Shown here: one piece after another, positions 36,384 through 46,898 of the stretch
How the letters are laid out: each line of letters opens with the position of its first letter
Numbering within the stretch: the stretch's first letter is position 1
Assembly (NCBI GenBank): GCA_013112535.1
Contig: JABFGI010000001.1
Coordinates: 517,243-581,242 of the forward strand
Direction of reading: 5' to 3'
DNA from: Pseudomonadota bacterium
GTDB lineage: Bacteria; Pseudomonadota; Gammaproteobacteria; Eutrophobiales; Eutrophobiaceae
DNA: 64,000 nt
The notes under the pieces: model-generated
The model's input: only the letters and a program-made list of their open reading frames with translations
What the model was told of the DNA's origin: nothing
The model's database searches: none
Position numbers and translations under genes: made by a program

Positions 36384-37319
36384 TTAGTCTACGTTCTCTA
36401 CTTCAACTCGATTTCGTCCATTTTTCTTGGCTTTATAAAGCAGGGTATCAGCACGTTCAATCAAGTTTAATTTATCTTCACCTTCTTTTAATTCTGCCAG
36501 GCCGATCGAAACTGAAACATTAAGTTTTATGCTGTTATATTCGAACTTCATTTCTTCGACTTTTTTCCTCATTCGTTCAGCTAACAGTTGTGCGCCTGTA
36601 ATTTGTGTATTTCTTAACAAGACAACAAATTCTTCTCCGCCGAACCGAAAGGCAATATCACTTCGACGCATACATTCCATAATACAATCAGCAAAGTTTT
36701 TTAATACTGCATCACCAACAATATGGCCATAGTTATCGTTAATCTGTTTGAATCTATCCAGATCTAACATCATTAACGAAAGTGTGTGTCCATGACGTGC
36801 TGCTAAATCAATTTCCTGTTCAATCGATTTGTCAAAAGCAGCTCGATTATTCAGGCCGGTTAATGGATCACTATAGGCTTTTTCTACGGCTTGTTTATAA
36901 AGTAAGGCATTTCTTAACGGATAGATTAGTGCTGATATCAAGCTTTCTATTTTATGAACTTCAGCATCAACAAACTTACAATTTCGGGAAATAGTCAATT
37001 CCCCCATTTTTTTCCCAAATAGAACGAGACCATAGGTCGATCTGTGTCGAGCAGGCTTGGCAATATCGTATTTAATTGCTTCATCCTTGTTTTCATAGCT
37101 CAAATGATCATGGGGTACGACAGCCGCTAATTCATCGTCAAATAGTTCTATTAACTTTTCTAATTCAAGTGTGCTTTGTAATACTCCCATAACATGTATA
37201 GACATATTGGTTACATCTGTCATATTTTCAGGATAGGAAACCATTAAACGTGAATTTTGTACGCCTGGTGAATCGCTAATGTCTGTAATATCTGCCATAG
37301 GCTCGGTCGAAATAGTCAT
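36384..37319 (-). CDS. GAF-like/GGEEF diguanylate cyclase
   Basis: 311 residues from the ATG at 37319 (Met14 of a slightly longer frame that opens at 37358). The N-terminal half (about 35-145) resembles a GAF sensor: LQSTLELEKLIELFDDELAAVVPHDHLSY and STYGLVLFGKKMGEL. The catalytic domain has DPLTGLNNRAAF, FKQINDNYGH, an active GGEEF and an intact I-site (RRSD five residues before it). It makes cyclic di-GMP in the cytoplasm, with product inhibition likely. The sensed ligand is unknown. Single gene, convergent with ligA. Confidence 0.88.
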   Translation of the reverse strand: MTISTEPMADITDISDSPGVQNSRLMVSYPENMTDVTNMSIHVMGVLQSTLELEKLIELFDDELAAVVPHDHLSYENKDEAIKYDIAKPARHRSTYGLVLFGKKMGELTISRNCKFVDAEVHKIESLISALIYPLRNALLYKQAVEKAYSDPLTGLNNRAAFDKSIEQEIDLAARHGHTLSLMMLDLDRFKQINDNYGHIVGDAVLKNFADCIMECMRRSDIAFRFGGEEFVVLLRNTQITGAQLLAERMRKKVEEMKFEYNSIKLNVSVSIGLAELKEGEDKLNLIERADTLLYKAKKNGRNRVEVENVD

Positions 37320-37471
37320 AATTGATACTTTATAGTTTACTTGAAATCTATAAAGCAATAAAAATGCCAGAAAAAATTGAAATAAATTTCTTTTATGTTC
37401 AGTTATATATAAAGAAATAACGCTATAAACTATCAGTATAATATATTAACTTATTGTAATATATAGGATAT

Positions 37472-39103
37472 TTATGCTGCAGCATGTCCATCATTTGATG
37501 GAATTGACTCAATAATTGTGTTTGCCGCTGTATCAGTCGTATCTGCTACTGGAAAATCAACCGTATAATGAAGCCCACGACTTTCTTTTCTCCTGAGTGC
37601 TGATTCGACGATTAATTCGGCAACAAGGAGTAAATTTCTTAGCTCAACCAAGTCCTTGCTTATTCTAAAATTACCATAATAATCAGTAACTTCTGTCTTT
37701 AATAGCTTAATACGGTTTTGTGCACGCTGTAATCGTTTTGTCGTTCTAACAATGCCAACGTAATCCCACATAAACCGTCGTATTTCGTCCCAGTTGTGAC
37801 TAACAACAACCTCTTCGTCAGAGTCCGTTACGCGACTTTCATCCCATTCCGGTAACTTTTCCGGCATATTTGTGGCGGCTAATGATTGCCGTATATGTTT
37901 AAACGCGGCATGAGCAAAGACTATACATTCCAGTAAAGAATTACTTGCCATGCGGTTTGCACCATGTAAACCGGATGAACTAACTTCACCGATAGCATAT
38001 AAACCGGGTATGTCGGTTTGTCCATTTTGATTAATCATGACTCCACCACAGGTGTAATGGGCAGCCGGCACCACGGGTATTGGCTCAAACGACATATCAA
38101 AACCTAATTCCAGGCAGCGTTTATTAATCGTCGGGAAGTGTTGTTCAATAAACCCTTTCGATTTATGTGAAATATCAAGGTAAACGCAATCATGGCCTAA
38201 ACGTTTCATTTCATAATCTATGGCTCTTGCAACGATATCCCTTGGTGCCAATTCTTCGCGTGAGTCATAGCGGTGCATGAAGCGGTCACCATTTTCTAAT
38301 ATTAATTTTGCACCTTCACCTCTTAATGCTTCAGATATAAGAAATGACTTAGCCAGCGGATGGTAGAGGCATGTGGGATGAAACTGAATAAACTCCATAT
38401 TTGCTATGCGACAACCTGCACGCTTTGCCATGGCAATTCCATCGCCGGTACAACCGTCCGGGTTACTAGTATAAAGATAAGCTTTGCCGGCACCGCCCGT
38501 TGCGAGAATTACATTGCGAGCACTAAAAACATTAATATTATTATTAATAACATCAAGTACATAAGCTCCAAGACAACGATCATTGGATTTGCCTAATTTT
38601 TGTGCCGTGATTAAATCAACAGCAATGTGATGTTCGAATAAATCGATATTTGGATGAGATCTCACGCACGCTTCGAGTGTTGTTTCTATCTCTTTACCGG
38701 TCGCATCGGCAGCATGAATAATGCGCCTATGGCTATGCCCCCCTTCTTTGTGTAAATGAAAAGGAGAATTTGAACCTGCAGTTTCATCGGATCGAGTAAA
38801 ATCAACGCCCTGATTAACAAGCCAATCAATACTTTTATGCGCTCTTTCAACGACAAAACGAACAATTTCAGGATCACAAAGCCCTGCACCAGCAGTTAAT
38901 GTATCTTCTACATGAGATTCAATTGAATCTTGTTCATCAAGTACAGCTGATACCCCTCCTTGTGCATAAAGAGTCGCACCCTCAATTAACGCTTCTTTTG
39001 ATAAAACAGCTACATTGGTATGATCAGCTAATTTAATAGCGAGACTAAGGCCGGCAGCACCGCTACCGATAATTAATACATCATGTTGTAGTTGGTCATG
39101 CAT
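37472..39103 (-). CDS. nadB: L-aspartate oxidase
   Basis: 543-residue flavoenzyme that oxidises aspartate to iminoaspartate, the first step of NAD synthesis. The FAD dinucleotide motif [15 protein letters not shown] is at 13-27; [15 protein letters not shown] and HTHG-region equivalents follow; the catalytic segment [12 protein letters not shown] appears as [35 protein letters not shown] is diagnostic. Oxygen or fumarate can accept the electrons, so it works without O2. Divergent from rpoE, as in many gammaproteobacteria. Confidence 0.95.
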   Translation of the reverse strand: MHDQLQHDVLIIGSGAAGLSLAIKLADHTNVAVLSKEALIEGATLYAQGGVSAVLDEQDSIESHVEDTLTAGAGLCDPEIVRFVVERAHKSIDWLVNQGVDFTRSDETAGSNSPFHLHKEGGHSHRRIIHAADATGKEIETTLEACVRSHPNIDLFEHHIAVDLITAQKLGKSNDRCLGAYVLDVINNNINVFSARNVILATGGAGKAYLYTSNPDGCTGDGIAMAKRAGCRIANMEFIQFHPTCLYHPLAKSFLISEALRGEGAKLILENGDRFMHRYDSREELAPRDIVARAIDYEMKRLGHDCVYLDISHKSKGFIEQHFPTINKRCLELGFDMSFEPIPVVPAAHYTCGGVMINQNGQTDIPGLYAIGEVSSSGLHGANRMASNSLLECIVFAHAAFKHIRQSLAATNMPEKLPEWDESRVTDSDEEVVVSHNWDEIRRFMWDYVGIVRTTKRLQRAQNRIKLLKTEVTDYYGNFRISKDLVELRNLLLVAELIVESALRRKESRGLHYTVDFPVADTTDTAANTIIESIPSNDGHAAA

Positions 39104-39244
39104 CTTGCTTAAGGTAATATAGCTATTTTTTTGTCTAAGTCTTTGATTGTTGAATATTAAACTAATTCGTGAAATTTCAGTATCAATTCATAAATAAAAT
39201 TGCGCACTGCAAAAATAAAATAATAGCACAAGGGGAAGGCCCGA

Positions 39245-39823
39245 ATGGCCGAAAAAGTAACAGATAAGCAATTAATCGATCGTGTAAAAAATGGCGAAAA
39301 GGCAGCCTACGATCTGCTTGTGCTCAAGTATCAGCAACGTATTGTCAATTTAGTATCGCGTTTTGTCAGGAACCAAAGCGATGCATTGGATGTCACACAA
39401 GAAGCTTTTATAAAGGCATACCGGGCCCTGCCAAATTTTCGTGGTGAAAGTGCTTTTTATACATGGTTATATCGAATTGCTGTTAATACAGCGAAAAACC
39501 ATTTGGCTGTTCAATCTCGAAGACCATCAGGTAATAATTATGATGTCTCGGAAATTGAACAAATTGAGGGTGCCGATGCTCTAAAGGAACAGGCAACACC
39601 GGAAAGTTTAATACTGAAAGATGAGTTACAAGCGACGGTGTTAAAAGCGATAGAAGACTTACCTGAAGATTTAAAAACGGCAATAATGCTTCGGGAAATT
39701 GAAGGCTTGAGTTATGAAGAAATTGCCGGTGTTATGGAATGTCCTATCGGTACGGTAAGGTCGAGGATATTTCGTGCTCGTGAAGCAATTGAAAGTGAAA
39801 TGAAACCATTGTTGGAAAATTAA
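39245..39823 (+). CDS. rpoE: RNA polymerase sigma factor RpoE (sigma-E)
   Basis: 192-residue ECF sigma factor for envelope stress. Region 2 carries YQQRIVNLVSRFVRNQSDALDVTQEAFIKAYRALPNFRGES with YTWLYRIAVNTAKNHL; region 4 carries DLKTAIMLREIEGLSYEEIAGVMECPIGTVRSRIFRARE. Both match RpoE/AlgU closely. It leads rpoE-rseA-rseB-mucD. No obvious sigma-E promoter (GAACTT) was seen in the 141 bases upstream, so how the operon is autoregulated is unclear. Confidence 0.95.
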   Translation: MAEKVTDKQLIDRVKNGEKAAYDLLVLKYQQRIVNLVSRFVRNQSDALDVTQEAFIKAYRALPNFRGESAFYTWLYRIAVNTAKNHLAVQSRRPSGNNYDVSEIEQIEGADALKEQATPESLILKDELQATVLKAIEDLPEDLKTAIMLREIEGLSYEEIAGVMECPIGTVRSRIFRAREAIESEMKPLLEN

Positions 39824-39839
39824 AGATAGGTTAAACATT

Positions 39840-40403
39840 ATGAACGAATCAAACAAAGAACAGTTATCTGCGTTTATTGATGGTGAGCATGATAACGGGC
39901 ATTTGCTGGATAAACTAATTCATGATGATAACATGAAAGAAACGTGGTCACGCTATCATCTCATAGGCGATTGTCTTCGCGATAACTTACCAGACCATAT
40001 TTCCAGTCAGATTTCTACAAATGTCAGCAACGCTCTTCGCAACGAACCTACTATTCTCGCTCCAACTAATAAACGATTTAATATAAAAGCACTTGCAGGC
40101 TTTGCTATTGCTGCGTCAGTAGCAATGGTTGTTGTATTAAGTATTCAAAACAATAACGATGTTGATTCAACTTCAGTTGGTATGTCGGCTATAGCTACAA
40201 CAACTCCGGCACAAACGGAAACCTTTAGCTTTTCAAATCAACAGTTTTTACCTGCAGGCGTAACCCAATCGGATACGCCGGAGTCAATTGCAAATCAGCG
40301 TCTTAACAATTATTTAATGAATCACAGTGAGTATCGCAGTAATGTTGGCGTGAACGGTATCTTGCCCTATGTTAGATTAGTTACGATTGAATCAGAGGAA
40401 TAA
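39840..40403 (+). CDS. rseA: Sigma-E anti-sigma factor RseA
   Basis: 187 residues. The N-terminal sigma-binding domain (about 1-75) has the family signature LSAFIDGEHD and WSRYHLIGDCLR. One membrane helix follows (about 80-103, KALAGFAIAASVAMVVVLSI), then a periplasmic part rich in Thr, Gln and Asn that RseB binds and DegS/RseP-type proteases cut under stress. Starts 16 bases after rpoE. The C-terminal NQRLNNYLMNHSEYR motif is typical of MucA-like members. Confidence 0.92.
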   Translation: MNESNKEQLSAFIDGEHDNGHLLDKLIHDDNMKETWSRYHLIGDCLRDNLPDHISSQISTNVSNALRNEPTILAPTNKRFNIKALAGFAIAASVAMVVVLSIQNNNDVDSTSVGMSAIATTTPAQTETFSFSNQQFLPAGVTQSDTPESIANQRLNNYLMNHSEYRSNVGVNGILPYVRLVTIESEE

Positions 40404-40410
40404 ATCTAAA

Positions 40411-41379
40411 TTGAAATCACTTTTCCTATTTAGCGTACTTCTTGCAGGAAGTTTCGGGTATGCGCACGCAGAAACGGACACACCCGAACCACAATTATTA
40501 ATTGATGAAATGTCCAGTGCAAGCCGGGATTTAAATTATGATGGCGTTTTTGTTTATCGGCTTGGGACACAGATGGAAACGATGAGAATTATTCATAAAG
40601 CCGGTGAAGATGGCATATATGAAAAATTAATTTCATTAACAGGAAATGCCAGAGAAGTTATTCGAAATAAAGATCAGGTAAAATGCTTTTTTCCTGAAGA
40701 CAAGAAAGTGGTTGTCGATCGAAGTCGTTTGGGAAAACTCATTTCTACTTATTTGCCCAGTCCGATCAAATCGATTTCCAAATTTTATGATTTTGAAATT
40801 GCGGGAGAAGACCGTGTTGCCGGTATGGATGCGTGGGTAGTTAATATTAAACCTGTTGATACCTACCGTTATGGTTATCAACTATGGATTGATAAAAAAT
40901 CACGTTTATTACTAAAGTCTGAATTAAAGAACCAACGTGGCATTACTTTAGAGCAAATCATGTTTGCGCAATTACAGATATTTGACGAAATAGATGATGC
41001 CTTATTAAAACCATCTACTACAGGCGAAGGTTATACATGGTATAACAACGAGAAAAGTATTAATTTCAAAAATGATAGTGATAAAAAATGGCAAGTAACT
41101 TCCATGCCAGCCGGCTTTTCAATGAGTAAGCAGGAAAAAGAATCCATGATGTTTAGCTACATGCCTGTCGAGCACTTTGTTTACTCTGACGGTTTAGCGA
41201 TGGTCTCCGTTTATGTAGAAAAAATAGAGCAGAAAGATCATTTAACAACAGGTTTATCCAGTTTTGGTGGTGTAAATACATATTCAACACAAATTGAAGG
41301 CTATCAAGTAACCGCTGTAGGGGAAGTGCCTAAGGTTACTGTTCAGTTAATGGCTAATTCAGTAAAATCAATTCATTAA
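40411..41379 (+). CDS. rseB: Sigma-E regulator RseB/MucB
   Basis: 322 residues from TTG at 40411, preferred because AGAGGA lies 11 bases before it and it opens straight into a signal peptide (KSLFLFSVLLAGSFGYAHA). A TTG at 40387 inside rseA would add 8 polar residues. The mature protein has the RseB two-domain form: a lipoprotein-like N domain (about 25-205: YDGVFVYRLGTQMETMRIIH, GMDAWVVNIKPVDTYRYGYQLW) and a C domain binding RseA (GEGYTWYNNE, VSVYVEKIE, TAVGEVPKVTV). It senses misfolded outer-membrane proteins or LPS and shields RseA. No rseC follows. Confidence 0.92.
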   Translation: MKSLFLFSVLLAGSFGYAHAETDTPEPQLLIDEMSSASRDLNYDGVFVYRLGTQMETMRIIHKAGEDGIYEKLISLTGNAREVIRNKDQVKCFFPEDKKVVVDRSRLGKLISTYLPSPIKSISKFYDFEIAGEDRVAGMDAWVVNIKPVDTYRYGYQLWIDKKSRLLLKSELKNQRGITLEQIMFAQLQIFDEIDDALLKPSTTGEGYTWYNNEKSINFKNDSDKKWQVTSMPAGFSMSKQEKESMMFSYMPVEHFVYSDGLAMVSVYVEKIEQKDHLTTGLSSFGGVNTYSTQIEGYQVTAVGEVPKVTVQLMANSVKSIH

Positions 41380-41431
41380 TTTTCTTAATTGCTATCTTTG
41401 CGGTGGCTATCAGTAACGGAACACTAAATAA

Positions 41432-42847
41432 ATGTATCGAAATTTTTTTAAAGCAATTGTCATATTAATTACCCTTGTCCAAATCGCAATTGTACATGCG
41501 CGTGATTTGCCGGACTTTACCGAACTTGTTAATAACAATGCTGCCGCTGTTGTAAATATCAGCACCAGCATAAAAAAGTCAGAAACAGGAAATATGCCTC
41601 ACGGATTTAATATGCCAGACGTCCCTGAAGATAGTCCATTTCATGATTTCTTTAAAAAATATTTCGAAGAATTACCCAAGGGTTTTGCTCCTCCTTCTCA
41701 AGAGCGCTCATCACTAGGTTCCGGCTTTATCATTTCTAATGATGGTTATGTTATTACTAACAATCATGTCGTTAGTGAAGCTGAAGAAATTGTTGTAAGA
41801 CTAAATGATCGACGCGAGTTTATCGCTGAGTTAATTGGCACGGATAAACGCAGTGATATCGCCGTATTAAAAATTGATGCAGTAAATTTGCCGACATTAA
41901 AGCTAGGAAATTCATCTAATTTAAATGTTGGCGAATGGGTGTTAGCAATTGGTTCACCATTTGGATTCGACCATTCGGTGACAGCTGGAATTATTAGCGC
42001 TATCGGTCGTAGTTTGCCAAATGAAAACTATGTGCCTTTTATTCAAACAGATGTTGCTATTAACCCAGGTAACTCCGGTGGTCCATTGTTTAATCTTGAT
42101 GGTGAGGTAATCGGGGTTAATTCCCAGATTTATAGCCGAACTGGCGGATTCATGGGCTTGTCTTTTGCAGTACCTGTTGATGTCGTTGAAAATGTTTATA
42201 AACAATTAAGAGAAAACGGACGGGTAGCAAGAGGTTGGTTAGGTGTGTTAATTCAAGATGTAACGCGTGAGTTAGCTGAATCATTTGGTATGGAGCATCC
42301 TCATGGTGCATTGATAGCTAAAGTTTTACCCGATGGGCCTGCAGAAAAGTCCGGATTGGAAGTAGGAGATATAGTTGTAAAATTTAATGGGGAGAAAGTC
42401 AGTTTTTCTTCTGATTTACCACCTCTAGTCGGAAGCACTCCAGTAGACAGTCTTGTTCCTGTAGATATTATACGTCGCTCAAAGAATAAGACGATTCAAG
42501 TCAAAATTTCAGAACTACCTACCGATGATGAAGTTATTGCAAGTAATAAAAATGCAAAACCTGATGCAGATACTAATTCCTTGAATGTGATTATTAAGAA
42601 TTTAACTAAAGAACAAAAGGAAGATATAGAAGAATATGGTGTTTTTGTACAGGAGATTCATCCTGGCCCTGCGCAAAAAGCAGGCATACGTAGAGGCGAT
42701 ATTATTTTATTGATTAATAACATTAAAATAAAAGGTGTTTCTCATTTTAATATGTTAATAAATGATTTACCAAAAGGACGTTCCATACCCGTTTTAATTC
42801 AACGACAGGGTGGACCTATATTTCTAGCGCTTAAAATAGATGACTGA
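41432..42847 (+). CDS. mucD: Periplasmic serine protease of the Do family (MucD/DegP)
   Basis: 471 residues. Signal peptide about 1-23. The trypsin-like domain (about 30-255) has the catalytic His in TNNHVV, Asp in RSDIAVLKID and Ser in NPGNSGGPLF. Two PDZ domains follow (about 265-355, starting RGWLGVLIQDVT, and 390-465, with VFVQEIHPGPAQKAG). It degrades damaged envelope proteins and acts downstream of the sigma-E circuit, consistent with its place after rseB. MucD-like length, without the long Q-linker of E. coli DegP. Confidence 0.94.
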   Translation: MYRNFFKAIVILITLVQIAIVHARDLPDFTELVNNNAAAVVNISTSIKKSETGNMPHGFNMPDVPEDSPFHDFFKKYFEELPKGFAPPSQERSSLGSGFIISNDGYVITNNHVVSEAEEIVVRLNDRREFIAELIGTDKRSDIAVLKIDAVNLPTLKLGNSSNLNVGEWVLAIGSPFGFDHSVTAGIISAIGRSLPNENYVPFIQTDVAINPGNSGGPLFNLDGEVIGVNSQIYSRTGGFMGLSFAVPVDVVENVYKQLRENGRVARGWLGVLIQDVTRELAESFGMEHPHGALIAKVLPDGPAEKSGLEVGDIVVKFNGEKVSFSSDLPPLVGSTPVDSLVPVDIIRRSKNKTIQVKISELPTDDEVIASNKNAKPDADTNSLNVIIKNLTKEQKEDIEEYGVFVQEIHPGPAQKAGIRRGDIILLINNIKIKGVSHFNMLINDLPKGRSIPVLIQRQGGPIFLALKIDD

Positions 42848-43094
42848 TGACAGGTTAGTTCTTTCAATATATTCAAGGCCAGAATGTCATTTATGCGATG
42901 AGATGGTTGAGGCATTAAAAAAATGGCAGCAACGTTTTAATTTTAAGATCGAAATAATTGATATTGATAAGGACTCACGGTTAACAGCACGTTTCGCCGC
43001 GCGCATTCCATTGCTGACTATGGCTGATACAGAAATTTGTGAATATCACCTTGATGAATTTGCACTTTTAGATTTTCTTGAAAATAAAGGCTAG
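42840..43094 (+). CDS. Small glutaredoxin-like protein (DUF836 type)
   Basis: 84 residues with a thioredoxin fold: LVLSIYSRPECHLCDEM carries a C-x-x-C motif (CHLC, 17-20), then KIEIIDIDKDSRLTARFAARIPLLTM with the cis-Pro region (IPLL). It is the glutaredoxin-like DUF836 family, probably a thiol reductant of unknown partner. Its start overlaps the mucD stop by 8 bases, so translation is coupled. It precedes lepA by 114 bases. Confidence 0.85.
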   Translation: MTDDRLVLSIYSRPECHLCDEMVEALKKWQQRFNFKIEIIDIDKDSRLTARFAARIPLLTMADTEICEYHLDEFALLDFLENKG

Positions 43095-43208
43095 TCTGGC
43101 CTTCATTTCCTGTATTAATTATAACTATTTTCACTATTTCATTTATAGCGAAGGCAAGATCATATAGAATCGCGCCTTTTTGCAGATAATGTCGATAACA
43201 CCTGAATA

Positions 43209-45005
43209 ATGCAACACATACGTAACTTCTCAATTATTGCCCACATCGATCATGGAAAGTCGACGCTTGCAGATCGGTTTATACAAATGTGTGGCGCCTT
43301 AACTGATCGAGAAATGGCAGATCAAGTTCTGGATTCCATGGACATTGAGCGTGAACGAGGCATCACCATTAAGGCACAAAGTGTTACGCTTTATTATGAT
43401 GCAGAGGATGGTGAACGCTATCAGTTAAATATTATTGATACGCCGGGTCATGTTGACTTCAGTTATGAAGTATCACGATCCTTATCTGCATGTGAAGGTG
43501 CCTTGCTCATTGTTGATGCGGCGCAAGGCGTTGAAGCGCAAAGTGTGGCGAACTGCCTTACAGCGATTAATTATGATCTTGAAGTATTACCTGTGTTAAA
43601 CAAAATAGATTTACCTTCAGCAGAACCAGAACGTGTTATAGAAGAAATAGAAGACATCATTGGTATTGAAGCAGAGCAGGCATTACGTGTTAGCGCCAAA
43701 ACCGGTGTCGGCGTTAAGGAATTACTTGAAGAAATCGTTAAAGTTATCCCCTCGCCCAAGGGTAAAATTAAAGCTCCACTTAAAGCACTTATTATCGACT
43801 CGTGGTTCGATAATTATCTTGGTGTTGTTTCTCTAGTAAGAATTGTTGATGGGCAGTTGAATGTCGGTAAAAAGATCAAAATCATGTCGACTGGCAGAAG
43901 TTTTCTAGTCGACCAGGTTGGCACTTTCACACCCAAGCGTACTCCTGCTAAATCATTGGTAACAGGAGAAGTTGGTTATGTTGTTGCTGGTATTAAAGAG
44001 ATTGATGGTGCACCAGTAGGCGATACATTAACCATGATTGACGATCCTGCTACAGACCCATTGCCTGGTTTTAAAACTGTTCAACCACGTGTGTTTTCTG
44101 GTCTGTTTCCAGTCGATTCAGCTGATTACGAATCATTTCGAGAAGCGTTGGGTAAGTTACGTTTAAATGATGCTGCATTACATTATGAGCCTGAAACATC
44201 ACAGGCACTTGGTTTCGGTTTTCGATGTGGATTTCTCGGCATGCTACACATGGAGATTATCCAGGAACGATTGGAACGTGAATATGATTTGGGCTTGATT
44301 ACTACTGCTCCAACCGTAATTTATGAAGTCTTAACAACAAATAATGAAATAGTTAAGATTGATAATCCTTCAAAATTACCAGCACTCAATAAGATTAGCG
44401 AAATTCGAGAGCCTATTATTACTGCGGACATACTTGTGCCACAGGAATACTTGGGTAATGTTATTGGTTTATGTATTGAAAAACGAGGTGTTCAGAAAAA
44501 ACTTCATTACTCAGGTAAACAAATATCACTAACGTTTGAAATGCCAATGAGTGAAGTTGTGCTGGATTTTTTTGACCGACTTAAATCCGTTAGCCGTGGT
44601 TTTGCTTCGTTTGATTATAGTTTTAGTCGATATGAAGCGGCTAAATTAGTTAAACTCGATATTCTTATAAACAACGAAAAAGTAGATGCGTTGTCTTGTA
44701 TCGTTCACCAGGATCAATCTCAATCCAGAGGTCGGGATTTAACTGAAAAAATGAAGGAGTTTATTCCTCGACAAATGTACGAAGTTGCAATACAGGCGGC
44801 GATTGGCTCGAAAATTCTGGCTAGACAAACGGTAAAAGCCATGAGAAAAAATGTGACTGCTAAATGTTACGGTGGTGATGTTTCTCGTAAGCGAAAATTA
44901 CTTGAAAAACAAAAAGCCGGTAAAAAAAGAATGAAACAATTTGGATCAGTAGAGATACCCCAGGCTGCGTTTATGGCTATTCTGCATGTAGGTAAAGATA
45001 AATGA
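43209..45005 (+). CDS. lepA: Elongation factor 4 (LepA)
   Basis: 598-residue translational GTPase that back-translocates or remodels stalled ribosomes. G1 is [14 protein letters not shown]3 DTPGHVDF, G4 NKID. The C-terminal LepA-specific domain has [20 protein letters not shown] (lysine-rich, contacts tRNA). Normal length. It overlaps the lepB start by 4 bases (ATGA), the usual lepA-lepB coupling. Confidence 0.97.
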   Translation: MQHIRNFSIIAHIDHGKSTLADRFIQMCGALTDREMADQVLDSMDIERERGITIKAQSVTLYYDAEDGERYQLNIIDTPGHVDFSYEVSRSLSACEGALLIVDAAQGVEAQSVANCLTAINYDLEVLPVLNKIDLPSAEPERVIEEIEDIIGIEAEQALRVSAKTGVGVKELLEEIVKVIPSPKGKIKAPLKALIIDSWFDNYLGVVSLVRIVDGQLNVGKKIKIMSTGRSFLVDQVGTFTPKRTPAKSLVTGEVGYVVAGIKEIDGAPVGDTLTMIDDPATDPLPGFKTVQPRVFSGLFPVDSADYESFREALGKLRLNDAALHYEPETSQALGFGFRCGFLGMLHMEIIQERLEREYDLGLITTAPTVIYEVLTTNNEIVKIDNPSKLPALNKISEIREPIITADILVPQEYLGNVIGLCIEKRGVQKKLHYSGKQISLTFEMPMSEVVLDFFDRLKSVSRGFASFDYSFSRYEAAKLVKLDILINNEKVDALSCIVHQDQSQSRGRDLTEKMKEFIPRQMYEVAIQAAIGSKILARQTVKAMRKNVTAKCYGGDVSRKRKLLEKQKAGKKRMKQFGSVEIPQAAFMAILHVGKDK

Positions 45006-45793
45006 ATTTTGATTTTTCAGCTTTATTGGTGTTTTTGACATTTGTTTGTGGATTTATCTGGCTGATAGACAGTCTCTTTTTTGCATCAAATCGTAATAAA
45101 AATGAGAATAAAGACGCGGATGAATTAAAACTTCCTCTTATTGTTGAATATTCAAAATCCTTCTTTCCCATATTTTTTATTGTGCTGATACTTCGCTCAT
45201 TTATTTTTGAGCCATTTAAAATACCATCCGGTTCTATGATGCCGACGTTGCTAATAGGCGATTTTATATTAGTGAATAAGTATGATTATGGAATCCGTTT
45301 ACCTGTTCTACATACGAAAATCATTGAAAACAAAGTGCCTGAAAGGGGTGATATTGTTGTGTTTCGATATCCTGAAGACCCAAGTATCCCTTTCATTAAG
45401 CGAGTCGTCGGCTTGCCAGGTGATAAAATCACCTATGCTAATAAAACCTTGTATATCAATGATATATCCATGACACAGGTATTGAACGGACGTTATAATG
45501 CATACGGTTCAGGGTATACGATGGATGGAGCATCATTAAGAATAGAGGATCTGAAAGGTACGAAGCATGAAATTTTAATTTCATCTGGTCGCCGCTCACT
45601 CGAACTTGAAACTGTCGTTCCAGAGGGACAATATTTCGTTTTGGGAGATAACAGGGATAATAGTAAAGACAGTCGTTATTGGGGCTTTGTGCCGGATGAA
45701 AACCTAGTTGGACGTGCTTTTATGATATGGATGAACTGGGATGGCAAGAATGGTGGCATAGATTTCAAAAGAATTGGTACAATAATCAAATAG
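45002..45793 (+). CDS. lepB: Signal peptidase I
   Basis: 263 residues. Two N-terminal membrane segments (about 4-24 and 53-70) place the catalytic domain in the periplasm. The Ser-Lys dyad is S78 (IPSGSMMPT) and K133 ([12 protein letters not shown]); box E reads [12 protein letters not shown]. It removes signal peptides of exported proteins. Shorter than E. coli LepB, as is usual outside enterics. Coupled to lepA and followed by the DUF4845 gene. Confidence 0.96.
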   Translation: MNFDFSALLVFLTFVCGFIWLIDSLFFASNRNKNENKDADELKLPLIVEYSKSFFPIFFIVLILRSFIFEPFKIPSGSMMPTLLIGDFILVNKYDYGIRLPVLHTKIIENKVPERGDIVVFRYPEDPSIPFIKRVVGLPGDKITYANKTLYINDISMTQVLNGRYNAYGSGYTMDGASLRIEDLKGTKHEILISSGRRSLELETVVPEGQYFVLGDNRDNSKDSRYWGFVPDENLVGRAFMIWMNWDGKNGGIDFKRIGTIIK

Positions 45794-45816
45794 AAAATAT
45801 AAATAGAGGACTAATT

Positions 45817-46215
45817 ATGAAACATATATCTCAACGCCAAGGTGGGATGACGGCACTTGGTATATTTATAATATTAGCTATGCTAGCTTGTTTTTTCGCA
45901 TTCGGACTGAGAATGTTTCCTCTTTATAATCAAAATGTAAATATCAAAAAGGCTATGGAATCGGTAATAAACCAGCCATATGAAAGAAGAAAAAACAGTA
46001 AAGATATAAGAAAGTTATTCTTAAAAGCAGCAAAAGTTAATAGCCTTTATGAATTTGATCGTAATAATATAAGTGACTATCTAAAAATAAAAAAATCAAA
46101 AGATGGTAAAAAATATATGAGTTTTACTTACCAAAATACAAAACCGCTTTTTATGAATTATCATTTAATGATTGATATTGATGAATCAATGGAGCTTCCT
46201 GGAGCGCAAAAATAG
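45817..46215 (+). CDS. DUF4845 family single-pass membrane protein
   Basis: 132 residues from ATG 45817 (AGAGGA 6 bases before it). A basic N terminus (KHISQRQGG) is followed by one membrane helix (about 10-32, GMTALGIFIILAMLACFFAFG), a pilin-like arrangement, and a periplasmic part of about 100 residues. DUF4845 proteins sit between lepB and rnc in many gammaproteobacteria; function unknown. Its stop codon overlaps the proposed ATA start of rnc. Confidence 0.8.
   Translation: MKHISQRQGGMTALGIFIILAMLACFFAFGLRMFPLYNQNVNIKKAMESVINQPYERRKNSKDIRKLFLKAAKVNSLYEFDRNNISDYLKIKKSKDGKKYMSFTYQNTKPLFMNYHLMIDIDESMELPGAQK
46201..46214 (+). promoter_or_regulatory. rnc: Ribosome-binding site and ATA start of rnc
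   Basis: GGAG at 46201-46204, then 7 bases, then ATA at 46212-46214, overlapping the TAG stop of the DUF4845 gene. The frame opens after a TGA and has no ATG, GTG or TTG until TTG 46257, which would delete the first helix. Ideal spacing makes the ATA the best start. Confidence 0.6.
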
Positions 46216-46877
46216 ATAACGAATTTGTTGGATATCAATTTAAAAACCAGGCGTTATTGAGTCTTGCATTAACTCATCGAAGCCTTGGAAATAGTAACAA
46301 CGAGCGGCTTGAATATTTAGGCGATGCGATTCTGGATTTTGTTATTACCGAATATATCTATCATGAATTTCCTGATTCTGATGAAGGTGAATTAACCAGA
46401 CTAAGAGCATCATTAGTTAAAGGTGAAAAACTTGCCGAAATCGCTAATGAGATCAAGCTTTCAGAAAGCTTAAAACTGGGAGCAGGTGAACTTAAAAGTG
46501 GTGGTTGGCGCCGTGATTCCATTCTGGCAAATACGGTTGAAGCGTTAATCGGGGCTGTTTATCTTGATTCTGGTATTGAATCTTGCCGTCATTTTATTCT
46601 TAACTTATATCAAAACCACCTTAAAAGTATTGACCCCACCAATATTAAGAAAGACGCTAAGACACGTTTACAAGAATATTTACAATCGCGAAAACAAAGC
46701 GTGCCTACATATAAAGTCATAGATGAGTTGGGAACGTCTCATCAACCAGAGTTTACTGTTTCATGCCAAATTAATTTGATTGCTGAGCCCATTATTGCTA
46801 AAGGCACGAGTAAGCGTAAAGCGGAACAAGCGGCGGCAAAAAAAGCTATATCTCTACTAAAAGATAAAACTAGTTAA
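46212..46877 (+). CDS. rnc: Ribonuclease III, probable ATA start
   Basis: 221 residues from ATA 46212 (E. coli 226). Cuts double-stranded RNA in rRNA processing and mRNA decay. Seen: VGYQFKNQALLSLALTHRS helix, catalytic signature NERLEYLGDAILDFVI with the metal-binding Glu and Asp, ADTVEALIG-type block ANTVEALIGAVYLDS, and a C-terminal double-stranded RNA-binding domain ending RKAEQAAAKKAISLL. The conserved GYxF segment lies before the first TTG, so the longer form is needed. Sits between DUF4845 and era as in relatives. Confidence 0.92.
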   Translation: MDNEFVGYQFKNQALLSLALTHRSLGNSNNERLEYLGDAILDFVITEYIYHEFPDSDEGELTRLRASLVKGEKLAEIANEIKLSESLKLGAGELKSGGWRRDSILANTVEALIGAVYLDSGIESCRHFILNLYQNHLKSIDPTNIKKDAKTRLQEYLQSRKQSVPTYKVIDELGTSHQPEFTVSCQINLIAEPIIAKGTSKRKAEQAAAKKAISLLKDKTS

Positions 46878-46898
46878 TAAGCGAATCGCAAATACCTT

